This document shows positions 7,621 through 17,320 of a stretch of 28,885 nucleotides of DNA, in pieces. The translations under genes and the position numbers were made by a program. Each line of letters opens with the position of its first letter. Positions within the stretch are counted from its first letter, which is position 1. The notes under the pieces were generated by a model, which had not been told where the DNA came from, searched no databases, and saw only the letters and a list, made by a program, of their open reading frames with translations. The DNA is taken from positions 596,487 to 625,371 of the forward strand of contig MU069465.1 of NCBI GenBank assembly GCA_002284615.2. Direction: 5' to 3'. Source of the stretch: Dunaliella salina (taxonomy: Eukaryota > Chlorophyta > Chlorophyceae > Chlamydomonadales > Dunaliellaceae).

Positions 7621-7829
7621 GGAGTCAAAAGGATCGACAGGCATTTCCTGCGGACAACAGGATTTCTCCAGCCACAGCACGCATTCGGTGTGCCCTCAAT
7701 TCTCTACAAGCAGCTGCGGCGCTCCAGCAGCAGCACTTGCAAGCACATGCTGAGTTTCGGAGCCCAAAAAGAAGCGGTGATTGGCGAGTCCCTTGGCTGT
7801 GCCAAGTGGACAAAATCATGAATGCAAAG
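7542..7829 (+). CDS. SET methyltransferase, exon of the Rubisco LSMT-type substrate-binding domain
   Basis: The acceptor is GACCCTGCAG (7532-7541), in the last 111-bp unit, and the donor is GCAAAG|GTGAGT at 7829/7830. The exon has 96 codons, phase 0 at both ends, matching the exons on either side. It starts LHDLPPIDLLSVRAAADYL. This fits the segment after the SET domain in LSMT-type proteins, where a hydrophobic stretch and PP-x-x-L-L-x-x-R start the helical substrate-binding domain. The rest is helical and Ala/Gln-rich (LQAAAALQQQHLQAHAEF) and ends DKIMNAK. Similarity is weaker than for the SET exons. Coding status rests on phase, splice signals and the join to the next exon. An extra exon between 6014 and 7541 is not ruled out. 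Confidence 0.7.
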
Positions 7830-8169
7830 GTGAGTGGGGAGCTGCTTATTGGTATGCATGGGCGAAATGTGTGTGTTTAAGCTGTGTGATCAGAAACATC
7901 AACTTGTGCACTGAAGAAATGCTGGAATCAATGTCAGAAGGCAAGCAATGTCTCAAAAAGTTTCATTAGGGCTTTGTATTCTATACCTGTCCAGTTCTGT
8001 TATGGCATTAAGATCTCTACAGAATGCAGAACCGGCGGTCAGTGTTGACCATCAGGAACCCTTCTGCCACGCTGTTTGCAGCAACATAGCGGCGTGCCAT
8101 GAAACATTTGTGAGCATTTTGCATGTTGCATGCGCACAAAGTTCAGAGCAAACTTGCTAGGCAAATCCA

Positions 8170-9305
8170 AAGAGGGATGAAAAGCATAGAATTACAGAGG
8201 CAGTGAAAGAACTCCCTGCATCTATGAAGGGGAAAACGATGCCGCAGGCCAAGGCAGTGTGAATCCTTTCCTCCAAGAAAAGAGAAGAAAAAACATTGGG
8301 ATCAGGTGGGTTGCATTAAGTACCCTGTACAGACATGTCCGCTCCCTGAAAGTTAGACTCAAAAAAATGGAGGTATTCTTCCGGGATGCATTTCTGCACC
8401 GTATGGTGACTGCCAGAGCAAGCAGTATTCACGAGCAAGGGATGAACCACAGCTTTGCCGAAGAAAAAGAGGGGTCATTGGGATCGGGTGGGTTGCAATA
8501 AATACCCTGCGTCTATTCTTGATGATCAGAGTTGCAATTAGTCACCTCAAAAGCGTGTCTGGTGCATGCAAGTCCATCGGTCCACTGAACAGAGTGAGCA
8601 TGGAGCTTCAGAGCAAGCTTGTTGGCCTTTTGAGAGTATAGGTCAAGCTCATTAGGGGCTCCGGTGTGTGGGGGGTGTGGTTGACCCACTCACCCGTAAC
8701 AGATTGGTATGGTGGGTGACTTGAGCTGAGGCCCTTGAAAGATGGTAAAAGAGGTCGTTGTATTGCTGCTTGGAGGCCTCTAGGTGATCTTGGGCCTGGT
8801 GTCTTTCACAGTATTTGACCTCCTCAAGATGCATGTGCCACTGCTCTGGAAGGAGCTTGCTAGGACGAAGGACCTTGGAGTAGGTGGAGAGGTAGAGCAG
8901 GAGGTGCTGAGTGCTCCCTGTCCCCTTCGCTCTCCTCTAATTCTCAAGGGATACCAAGAATTGCTCCCTGGCCCTCCTGTTAAAGGAAAGGAAGAAGAAA
9001 AATTATATAAGTAAATTGGTGCAATTGATGTTCTGGACAACTAGACAGTAATTTCTCTTTTGTCAGGGAAGCCACAGGGGAAAATACACTATAAAGGGGG
9101 GATTCATTTGTTGAATGTCCAGGGGTCTCAAGGTCCTGTAGAGCAAGACGATCTGCGCTGCCTGTATCCATGGATACAAGACCTGTCTCAAGAGGGCTTT
9201 TGCTAACACCTTGGAGAAGAATTTTATTAACAATATTGTGGCGCTTGGTTACCACGGTTGACATGATGAAGCGTTTGCAACCTGAAAGGATTTGCAAAGG
9301 GCACT
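8170..9305 (-). mobile_element. Type I LINE fragment (3' half), decayed
   Basis: In minus-strand order: LSGCKRF...TKRHNIVNKILLQGVSKSP (about 9290-9200), ASMDT-like ADRLALQDLE, SSCPEHQL in place of SSRPDAL, then HLEEVKYCE (about 8830) and QQYNDLFYHLSRASAQVTHHT. LALKLHAHSVQW follows near 8620-8590. These align in order with the intact C-terminal ORFs at 16,270 and 20,198. Frameshifts and substitutions show it is dead. A degraded family A 3' UTR (CAGGGAGTTCTTTCACTGCC on the minus strand) reaches about 8170. It lies in the last intron of the SET gene. Confidence 0.75.
8262..8510. repeat. Direct repeat pair, 182 bp apart
   Basis: CATTGGGATCAGGTGGGTTG at 8294 recurs with one change at 8476, each followed by a similar AGTACCCTG/AATACCCTG. 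Both are preceded by purine-rich AAGAAAAA sequence. Origin unknown. Confidence 0.55.
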
Positions 9306-9404
9306 GTGCAGCTCTTTGCTAGCAATATTGCGGCGCTTGGTTACCATGGTTGACGTGACAGAGCGTTTACAACCTGTAAGAATTTGCAAAGGGAACTGTG
9401 CGGT
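9231..9404. repeat. 92-bp tandem duplication at the edge of the LINE fragment
   Basis: CAATATTGTGGCGCTTGGTT at 9231 recurs at 9323 as CAATATTGCGGCGCTTGGTT. The similarity continues through GAGCGTTTACAACCTG to GCAAAGGGAACTGTGCGG. The repeated segment is LINE coding sequence for the ERHNIA region, so the duplication arose after insertion. Confidence 0.75.
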
Positions 9405-9769
9405 TCCCACATAGGAGTCATTGTAGGCTGATGGAGATTCCGAAGCATACTGTGTGCTCTTGATTGAGGGGTAGCTGGTAGAAAAAAAAATTCATTTTGA
9501 AAGTACAGATGGATAGCCTTGCATCAAAGGGTGTTTCTGACCTTTACATGACCTTTAGGCAGTTACTAGGCGAAGTTGTCTTGAAAGGGAATGGTTGCTA
9601 AAAAGGACCCTTTCCTGATACCAGGAAGGGAAGAGGCCTCAACATTTTGAAGTACTAAAGCAAAAGGTTATCAAACCTAATCAGGACTTGTGCAACTGAG
9701 GGAGCAGTAGGCCCCAGGAAGTTCCGGGACGTGTTCACGGCCGAGCAGGGTGAATTGTGACCTTCAGAG

Positions 9770-9826
9770 CATTTTTTCTTTTCTTTTTTCTTCTATTCTT
9801 TTCTTTTCTTTTTCTTTTCCCTCAGA
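9770..9826. repeat. Polypyrimidine tract
   Basis: An almost unbroken run of T and C, TTTTCTTTTC type. It resembles the LINE 3' tails in this window but has no recognisable LINE 3' UTR before it. The intervals 9405-9769 and 9827-10,218 hold no exon that could be supported. Confidence 0.6.
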
Positions 9827-10218
9827 GCATACAAGGTCCCGGGTTCGCTGGCATACCAGCCATATCCATATCCTTTCCTTGATATAACGCTTCCATCCAT
9901 TGGCTTATTGCATATTTGTCCCCATCTTTCTTTTTTACTTGTGGGATGCCTCACAGATGAGCAATCTCGCAAGAAAGAAGAGGAAAGGGAATTAGGGAAT
10001 GGTGGAAGCAATCTATTCATTTCTACTGGTGCACCAGCTAACCCAAAAGAGTCACCTGTGAGCAATCCCACAAAGACCCAATGCCAGGACCTGAGATCAG
10101 GACGGAGCAAGCCCCTTTTGAGGTTGGGACAAAGTTTTGCCCTTTTTTGATCTCAAAGCATGCTGAAAGGATTTTATACTCCTGCCTATCTTTCAATCCT
10201 GCACTTGTGCCTTTGTAG

Positions 10219-10488
10219 GACGGTCTGGGAGCAACAACTATGAAGCAAGATGCTGCACTCCTCCTTCGGAAGCCTCATCAGCTGGAGGAAGGATCCTCAG
10301 GGGGCAAGCATCATAACCAGGAACTTGTACATGGCATGGACAGGGAAGGAGAGGTGTTCTACAACAGATTTGCAGGCGACAAGAATGTGGGAGCGAGGCG
10401 AAATCAAGTGATTGTGAATGCGAGACTAGAACGCAAGGCACTTTATGCTCATGTGGCTAATATACTCAAGGCTGCTCGCCCCTCGTAG
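10219..10488 (+). CDS. SET methyltransferase, terminal exon (end of substrate-binding domain)
   Basis: A strong acceptor with a long pyrimidine run (CACTTGTGCCTTTGTAG) ends at 10218. The exon is phase 0 and runs 89 codons to TAG at 10486-10488. After the preceding ...DKIMNAK it reads DGLGATTMKQDAALLLRKP. This matches the LSMT-type landmark in which T-T-x-x-x-D-x-x-L-L precedes a charged linker. It ends with ARRNQVIVNARLERKALYAH and VANILK, matching the closing helix (A-x-x-x-R-x-x-x-K-x-x-L). The linker (GSSGGKHHNQELVHG) is longer than usual. A TGTAA at 10549-10553 could act as a poly(A) signal if the organism uses the green-algal one. The intron before it is 2.4 kb and contains the LINE fragment. 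The visible coding sequence totals 321 codons plus stop. Confidence 0.7.
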   Translation, partial: DGLGATTMKQDAALLLRKPHQLEEGSSGGKHHNQELVHGMDREGEVFYNRFAGDKNVGARRNQVIVNARLERKALYAHVANILKAARPS

Positions 10489-10749
10489 TCCATTACTAAC
10501 AGAGACCATCGACCCTGGTAGTCAAGTGCTTCAACTAGTGGCTTTTTCTGTAAGTCAACCCCTGACAGAGGTCCATTGCTAAGCTCCAGGACCTTCGGTG
10601 GTGGCAGAAAATGATAGAAAAGGATAGCATAAAAAGGCCAAGCAATTCAGACAGCTATGTGTGTCCAGGCAGGGTTCTCTTTCAGGCTAGCAAAGGTCTC
10701 ACAACATTATGGTTCAGCCACGCTCCAACCACAGCAAAAGAAAACAAGG
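10489..10749 (+). other. Probable 3' UTR and downstream flank of the SET gene
   Basis: No open frame of note. CAGAGACCATCGACCCTGGT and GACAGAGGTCCATTGCTAAG are weakly similar. TGTAA lies at 10549-10553. Confidence 0.3.
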
Positions 10750-10865
<116 letters not shown>

Positions 10866-11150
10866 NNNNNNNNNNNNNNNNNNNNNNNNNNNNNNNNNNN
10901 NNNNNNNNNNNNNNNNNNNNNNNNNNNNNNNNNNNNNNNNNNNNNNNNNNNNNNNNNNNNNNNNNNNNNNNNNNNNNNNNNNNNNNNNNNNNNNNNNNNN
11001 NNNNNNNNNNNNNNNNNNNNNNNNNNNNNNNNNNNNNNNNNNNNNNNNNNNNNNNNNNNNNNNNNNNNNNNNNNNNNNNNNNNNNNNNNNNNNNNNNNNN
11101 NNNNNNNNNNNNNNNNNNNNNNNNNNNNNNNNNNNNNNNNNNNNNNNNNN
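10866..11150. other. Assembly gap (285 N)
   Basis: Unknown bases. Open frames drawn through it have no meaning. Confidence 1.
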
Positions 11151-11530
11151 GGAAATGAATCATGCAGTGGGGGATGCACCCCCCCTGCACCCCCCTGCTC
11201 ATACACACAAGGGCAAAGGAGTAGTGTTGATGCAACTCTCCTACCACCATGCTTTGACAATTTCACACGACAGCATATCTCCATGAGAGCGCAACGATGT
11301 CCGATGTCTCTACCACGTCTTCGCTAACTCAAGATGGCAAGAATATGTCATTTTTGATTTTTTTAAATTGTTACTCAACCTACTGTTTGGTACGGACGGA
11401 ATGCTTTAGTGCAGTTCTCATAACCTCGGCTGGGGACTTGACCGAGCACCAGACAGCAGCTCCTGAATTAGCAGAAAATATGTTTTCAAATGGTACCACT
11501 CTTATGATCTGAGGTGGCCTGGATGGCTCA
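11151..11530. other. No recognised feature
   Basis: Apart from a C-rich stretch near 11177-11200, nothing recognisable. A 71-codon frame at 11297 lacks any known motif. Confidence 0.4.
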
Positions 11531-13002
11531 AAGCTTTATTCTTTCAGCATTCTGGAACGAACATATGGGGGCTACGCCCCCAAGGGGAGGCTCCGCAATT
11601 GGGTTTGACCTTCAGCCAGGTTGTTTGGCTGCTCGGCCTGATGAACTGTTCCATCCACTGAATAAATATCCATGAGATTAGAAATAAAACGATAAGTCTC
11701 ATTAGTTTGGTCCTGTAAGAAATGAAGGACATCCTTTAGCCTGAGTGTAGTAAAAAGGGCCTTTCTCGTCTCAAAGAACTCTGTGAGCAGAGGGGAAATT
11801 AGAAAAGAGATGTTCATAAGTCATTCTAAGAGAACACACAGGACCGCAAGAACAAAGGAACACAGCATGTTTTTCATCTTGAAGGCCTCTTAGGTCACAT
11901 TTATCGCAAACTGAAGTGTGCTCCTGCCAACGTGATGTCTCAACTCTTACTAAGACTTTTTTTTGCTCACGGCTGAATAGAGAATTTCAGCCGCACTTTC
12001 AGCCAATACTCCATACGGCTGACCACAGCCGCATCAGCCGCTGTTCAGCCGAGGCCAGAAATTTCTGACGTAGGGTGTGTGCATGCAATCGAGAGCGTGC
12101 AATGTTTCTCAGCATATGCTTGCCAAAATCAAGATGCAAATGCCTAGGGACAGAAAAGGGCGCTCCATGAGCAGCCAAAGGTTTCAAAGGGAGAGCCACC
12201 CAGTGATGATACTTGGCTAATTTGTTCACACGCTCATTGTGCTCTGCCAAGGCAGCCGCATTCCAAACACCTCGTAGCCTTTTCCTCAGATCAACAGCGA
12301 GCTCCTTCAGTGCTACTGGCTGCCCTGAACGCACACATTGAATAAACATATTGCACCTGTCCAAGCCACTGCATTACATGCTGCCAAAAACTCTGAGGTC
12401 CAACGTTAACATGATATACTGCTCATGTCAACATCTGCTTGCAGCACCTTGTGCAGTGTAGTACTATTGCTGCACAGCAAAGCATTGTAGAATCTGACTG
12501 CTGCACGGAACCAATAAAGCTGCAAAGGCTCATGACCACATTCCCGTAGAACAGACCAGTTAGGAGTGGTACGCTTCACCCCAAGGAAACGCTTCAGTAA
12601 GCACAGGTGCACAGTTTGGAAAGGGCAGTCCCATTCAGCACCTTCTTTCATATGTCTAGTGCCCCAGATTTGACTAGCATACATGCTAGCAGGGCGAGCA
12701 TATGCGTTAGCTAGCCAGAGCATGGTATGCGGCCTGTCAGTCAAGTGGTACTCTGACGCGAATTGCCTGATCCGTCTACATTCAGCCAGGAAAGAAGCGC
12801 ACATGTGTTCAGCAGTGGCCGGAGGGTTGCGCTGCTTCGTGAACAGCATGCCCAAATATTTGAAAGACTGCACAAGCCAAACGCGCTCCACCTAAAGTAA
12901 AGACTGGCACATTATTGCCCTTAGAATTGAATGCACAATCTCGGACTTGGCAGCGTTTATCACCAATCCGTTTCGCCGAGCATAAGCATGCAATCTATCC
13001 AA
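11531..13002 (-). pseudogene. Type II LINE, RT thumb to CCHC knuckle (downstream half of a split copy)
   Basis: Minus-strand order: HAYARRNGLVINAAKSEIV (about 12,990-12,930), the RT motif D/E region; VQSFKYLGMLFTK; YASQIWGT; FLGVKRTTPNWSVLRECG; and WFRAAVRFYNALL. These are standard for the RT thumb and linker of LINEs. Then come SVPRHLHLDFGKHMLRNIA and CDKCDLRGLQDEKHAVFLC (about 11,910-11,854), a CX2CX9HX4C knuckle. It ends AEQPNNLAEGQ and then an AATAAA (minus strand; plus 11535-11540). Several frameshifts break it. The upstream half lies at 15,027-15,430 beyond an inserted LINE. No PD-(D/E)XK domain follows the knuckle, unlike type I. Confidence 0.85.
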
Positions 13003-15026
13003 AGATGAACCAGACCTCTCCGCTCCAGCTGCTGACTCTGAGCTAGACAACCTTAAAAGGTTGTGATTTGAAAACTCAGACAAGGACAGCACTTGGGAAC
13101 AGAAATTATACACGCAATTCCGCAACAAGGCCACCTTCGACATGGATCCCACGAACCCCCAAGCTGACATTAATGGAGCTGGCCGCTGTGAATCCTGGAT
13201 CACAACAGTTGACCTCATAATGCCAAAGCCAAGCAATACCACAGATCCCCACCCCAGAGCAGATGCTACCCACAAAGCAAAGTTGAAAACTGGAGAGAAT
13301 AGGCACACACGGACGGCAGCTGCCATGTACACAACGGTAAACAAGTGATTGGTGCAGGGGTCTACCACCCCGCCAGCGACAGCACCAACCATGTCCAACC
13401 GAATGGAGCAGGAATCACTCATACCATCACTAGAGCCGAATTGGCGGCAATAGCAGCAGCTATTCTCCCAGGATATCGTTACATTGCCACTGACAGCCTT
13501 TGCTCTCTTGAACAGATCAGAAAGCAAATACTCTACCCAGAACTTTATCACCAGCACGTCCAGGGCCACATCCTCAAGATAATCATACAACTCACTCATA
13601 CGCAACTCACATACCCCTATTGGTTTCTCCAAGGTTAAATCTCATGCTGGACTTGATGGCAACAAATGCGCAGATACCATTGCTAAGCACCAGACCATTC
13701 AGAATCATGACACATACATAACCTTCCCATGTGCAAACCTTGAAGGCAATCCTTTTCATGACACCACTTGGCTTGCCATTGAGGAAACTTCCTACACTCA
13801 TGCAAATGTGTCTAGACGCCTGAGCCCACCTGCCGTAAAGCTTAAACACTTCTCCAACCTCCATGATGCTTTACAGAAACACATGCACTCAAAACACAGA
13901 CTTGGAAAGGCCAACACCAACACAGGGTGCTACTCCTTCTATCAAAGTTTACTTCCCCACATCCACAAAAATATCAGCAATGCCTTCTGGACCATGTCAA
14001 CACTCTCTTTCAAAATGAGGCAAAACATTTTTTAATACCGCACAGGTACCCTCTTTAATTAAAAACACTCGGTGCGCTTCAAAATTTCCACCAGCCCACA
14101 ATGCCCCCTCTGTAGGGAACTTGACAGTGCCCTTCAGATCTTAGCAGGATGCAAAAATTCTACCGTGTCTGGTATGGTAGCTGAGCGACACAATATTGCC
14201 AGCAGGATCCTCCTAAAAGCCATCAGCAAAGGCCCTCTTGGGGCAGATATTGCCTCCATGGATATTGGCAGAGCAGACCGTCTTGCCTTGCAAGACCTAT
14301 AGATCCCAGAACATGCTACTAATAGGACCCTTCCAAACATGTTTTCCCGCGCCGCTTCCCTGATAAGGATAGGCTCACTTCCAGCCGGCCTGATGCTCTA
14401 TTAGTTGTTCCTCTGAAAAGGGCGCCAAGCTCGAATCCTTGTTATGAATTGAAAAGTATAGGGGGGCGCAGGGGGAACAGGGAGGACTCAGCGCCAGCCA
14501 CAGGCACTTCACCCACACTCAAGGCTCGTGACCCCAGTCAGCTCCACCCAGATCAGCGACACATCCACCTTGCAGAAGTCAAATGCTGTGAGGACATCCG
14601 GCCTTCCAAGCAGCAGCACCGCGACCTTTGCCGTCATCTTTCTAGAGCTTCAGCTCAAGTCACCCTCCATACTATCCTGCTAGGTGTGGGAGCAGTCATC
14701 TACACCCCGCACACATTGGAGCCTCTTAAGAAGCTTGGTCTTGACACTTTTAAGGCCACCAAGCTTGTCCGGAAGCTTCATGCTCATTCTGTCCTGTATG
14801 CTTACAAACTTGCCAGCACCAGACGTGCCCTTGAGAAAACCTTTTTCGACTCTCAACAAGGTCAGGCACGGGATACTGCTAGTAACCCACCTGATCCTTA
14901 CTGACTTCTTTCTTCCGCTTTCTCTTGGTGAAGAGGATACATGATGCCTTGGCCCTAGGTATCCCCTTTCCCTGAATTGACGTGGGGAGTGTTTTCACTG
15001 CCTGCGTAGTCTTTATTTCCTTTTCT
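13003..15026 (+). mobile_element. Type I LINE copy A, 5'-truncated, inserted in the type II LINE
   Basis: The element starts just before an RNase H domain. Catalytic residues: D of HTDGS (13312-13314), E of RAELAAI (13438-13440), D of ATDSL (13492-13494) and D of CADTIAK (13673-13675). A linker with ISNAFW follows, then a knuckle CPLCRELDSALQILAGC (14102-14152; Q replaces the usual H), ERHNIA, SSRPDALLVVP (PD at 14389-14394), HIHLAEVKCCED (E 14585, K 14591) and an end at SNPPDPY. The 3' UTR is family A (GGGGAGTGTTTTCACTGCCT) with a T-rich tail. A 14-bp target duplication with two transitions flanks it: TGCAATCTATCCAA at 12989-13002 and TGCAACCTACCCAA at 15027-15040. Stops and frameshifts make it inactive. 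Confidence 0.85.
14449..14904 (+). pseudogene. Type I LINE copy A, C-terminal nuclease-like domain fragment
   Basis: An open stretch carrying HIHLAEVKCCED, KQQHRDLCRHLSRASAQ, HTILLGVGAVIYTPHTLEP and KLHAHSVLYAYKLASTRRAL, up to the stop after SNPPDPY. The first 45 residues are linker between the PD motif, which lies in another frame at 14380-14410, and the E-x-K motif. The ATG at 14449 is not a real start. Confidence 0.7.
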
Positions 15027-15430
15027 TGCAACCTACCCAACATCAACTGGAGCTGACCAGGATGGTTACTGGTAAGGCACAGATCGTCTGCATGCAGCAT
15101 ATGCGTAAGATGGAGGTCGCTTGCATCTGTAACTGCCCCTTGCACATTTTCTGCCGAGCAATCCACATCATTGATGTACAGGGAAAACAGCAGGGGGGAA
15201 AGCAAGCAGTCTTGCTTAACTCCAAAAACAGGGCGCACACGAGCTTGCTTACTGCCATCCACCAAGATAAACTCACCATTAGCATGCATGTTATAAATGA
15301 TATTCAACAGGCATGAGGCATACGAATGCACTGAAGGTGCCTCCAAAGAGCTTTCCTGGGAATTGTGTCATACGCTTGCTTAAAGCCAATAAATGCCGCA
15401 TGCAATCTCGGGGATCGATTAGGACGCTAA
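15027..15430 (-). pseudogene. Type II LINE, RT palm (upstream half of the split copy)
   Basis: Minus strand: RT motif A as FKQAYDTIPRKALW (about 15,392-15,352), then after a frameshift motif B as FGVKQDCLLSPLLF (15226-15185) and motif C as HADDLCL (15094-15074) in place of the usual YADD. Then SNHPGQLQLMLGRL, which continues across the inserted LINE into HAYARRNGL at 12,990. The 5' side ends abruptly near 15,430 against another LINE, so the finger domain and any N-terminal nuclease are missing. Confidence 0.85.
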
Positions 15431-15439
15431 ATTGTACGT

Positions 15440-17320
15440 TCATTTGGTGAGGCTAGTTTGTTGAGACCCTAGAGATTCACACATGAGCATCCAAGGTACA
15501 GACTTGGTGCCTAGCCAATCTAGTGCAATTCTAACTCTCAAAGTTGCTGATTGGAGGACATAGGCATATACAGATGGCAGCTGCCTTGTCCATATCGGTA
15601 AGCAAGAAATTGGGGCAGGCATCTCCTGCCCACTTACTAACAGCAAGAACTTTGTAGAACCGAACGGTGCTGAGATTACTAAAACCATCATTAGAGCTGA
15701 ATTAGCAGCAATTGCTGCAGCTATCATCACCAAATACGCAGATATTCAATTGCAAGTTGCATAAGACAGCCTCACCTCTATCAATCAAATATGTAAACGG
15801 CTTCTCTATCCTGGAAAACACCTGAGGCATACCCAAGGAGGCGTCCTTAAAATAATTTCAACGCTCATTAGAGACTTCCATACCAAAATTTACAAAGTGA
15901 TTCCCATGCTGGCATCGCTGGAAATGAATGTGCAGATGCTATTTCAAAATGTCAGGCAAAGCAAGCCCAGAACTGCATGGCAGACACTGAGATCCCTGGT
16001 GCAGGTCCTGGTGGAAATCCATTTACAAACATTTTCTGGTTAGCCAAGGAAGAAAGAATGCATGCTGCAGGCACATCTACGGGTCCACCACCTGCCCACA
16101 AGCTCACCCACCTCCCCAATCTTCAAGATGCTCTCAACTCCCACATGCATTAATATTCAGAATAGACGAAACACAAGCTTGGATATGCCAAATCCAAAAC
16201 AGGTTACAACTCTCACTATCAAAACTTGTTACTGCAAGAAGATCAAAAATCAGCAATGCCTTCAGAAACATGCCCAACATTTCTGTACCCATGAAGCGTA
16301 CCATCCTGCAGTACCGCACAGGCACCCTCTACAACCAAAAACATGCAGTACGTTTTAAAAGGTCAACTGATCCATCTTGCCCCCTCCTAGGCTGCCATCA
16401 TTTGGACAGCGCAATACACATGCTCTCAGGCTGCCAAAACCATATCATCTCCAACATGAAAACTGAACGCCATAACATTGCAGGCAGAATGATTACAAAA
16501 GCCCTTAACAAATGTCCTGTAGGGGCAGGCTTAGTATGCACAGACATAGGAAGCAATTTTAAGCTTGCTCAGCACAACCTCCAACTCCCTACACATGCCT
16601 CAAACAGAACTTTACCTGCTTACTTCTTCCCTCATAACCTTCTAGAGAGAAAAGGACTCAACTCCAGTCGACCAGATGCTGTTTTGATCACCCCTTTTAA
16701 TGCCAAACATACTTCTAACGATGTTTCTCCTACCCATTCCCATCACACTTTGCGCAGCTCCTCACGGAGGACCACCAGAACTAGTCGCACGAGGCAACCC
16801 CATGAACTTTGTGCAAATGAACGCCATGTGTACCTAATAGAAATCAAGTTCTGTGAAGACACAAGGCCAGAGCATCAGTTGAACGCAGCAAAGCAGCAGC
16901 ATGCAGACCTTTGTAAACTTATTAACGCTAAAGCCGTCACAATTCACCCTGTTCTTCTGGGTATAGGTGGAACTTTTTACACTGAGCATACCCTGAAGCA
17001 ATTCCAACATCTAGGATCAGATCACCAGGGTGCCACGAAGCTTGCTCAACAACTTCATTCCCATACTGTTCAATATGCCCACAAACTAGTCTCCGCACAC
17101 CGCGCTATTGCAAACAAGAACACTTCCCACAGCCAGGTCCTAGAGCCAGGTGCTTCTAGCAACCCTCCAGATCCACATTAGCCTTCTCTTTTTCATACCT
17201 TGTGGTGAAGGGGGCTCACGGCTCTTTTTTAAGCTAATGTGTTGCCTTCTCCTTCATTGACATAGGGAGAGTTTCTCTGCCTACATAGCTTTCTCTTTTT
17301 TTCTTTTTCTTTCTTAAGCA
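15440..17320 (+). mobile_element. Type I LINE copy B, 5'-truncated, family A 3' end
   Basis: RNase H begins YTDGSCLVHIGKQ (D 15573) with RAELAAIAAAI (E 15699). The third Asp is preceded by a stop where the other copies have ATDS, and HAGIAGNECADAISK carries the fourth Asp near 15936. The linker and C-terminal ORF follow. After the stop at 17181 comes a 3' UTR with CACGGCTCTTTTTTAAGCTA and GGGAGAGTTTCTCTGCCTAC, then a long T/C tail to about 17,320. The 5' boundary is approximate. Confidence 0.85.
16270..17181 (+). CDS. Type I LINE copy B, intact C-terminal ORF (CCHC knuckle + PD-(D/E)XK-like domain)
   Basis: 303 codons open to the stop, the longest LINE coding stretch in the window. Order: YRTGTLYNQKHAVRFK; knuckle CPLLGCHHLDSAIHMLSGC, in which the second Cys is shifted; ERHNIAGRM; NRTLPAYFFP; SSRPDAVLITPF (D 16675-16677). 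Then an Arg/Thr/Ser-rich linker, YLIEIKFCEDTRP (E 16840, K 16846), QLNAAKQQHADLC, and HPVLLGIGGTFYTEHTL with a helical end. PD followed about 55 residues later by E-x-K, then a Q-rich helix, is the layout of the PD-(D/E)XK nuclease fold. The same CCHC-then-nuclease order is known in R2-like and Dualen-like LINEs. Function is inferred. The ATG at 16270 is internal to the original polyprotein. Confidence 0.75.
   Translation: MPNISVPMKRTILQYRTGTLYNQKHAVRFKRSTDPSCPLLGCHHLDSAIHMLSGCQNHIISNMKTERHNIAGRMITKALNKCPVGAGLVCTDIGSNFKLAQHNLQLPTHASNRTLPAYFFPHNLLERKGLNSSRPDAVLITPFNAKHTSNDVSPTHSHHTLRSSSRRTTRTSRTRQPHELCANERHVYLIEIKFCEDTRPEHQLNAAKQQHADLCKLINAKAVTIHPVLLGIGGTFYTEHTLKQFQHLGSDHQGATKLAQQLHSHTVQYAHKLVSAHRAIANKNTSHSQVLEPGASSNPPDPH

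Noticed and set aside
7948..8160. Candidate terminal exon after acceptor CTCTACAG at 8022
   Set aside because: It is phase-compatible and ends in TAG, but has no family similarity. The exon at 10,219 carries the expected TT-x3-D-x2-LL and closing-helix motifs instead. It could be an alternative last exon.
9826..9860. B-box-like GGTCCCGGGTTCGCTGG near a pyrimidine tract
   Set aside because: It fits the pol III B box poorly, has no A box, and the tract is on the wrong side for the SINE family seen here.
12892..13632. 246-codon minus-strand frame
   Set aside because: Most of it is the antisense of the plus-strand LINE RNase H; only the last 25 residues (RT motif D region) are real type II LINE coding sequence.
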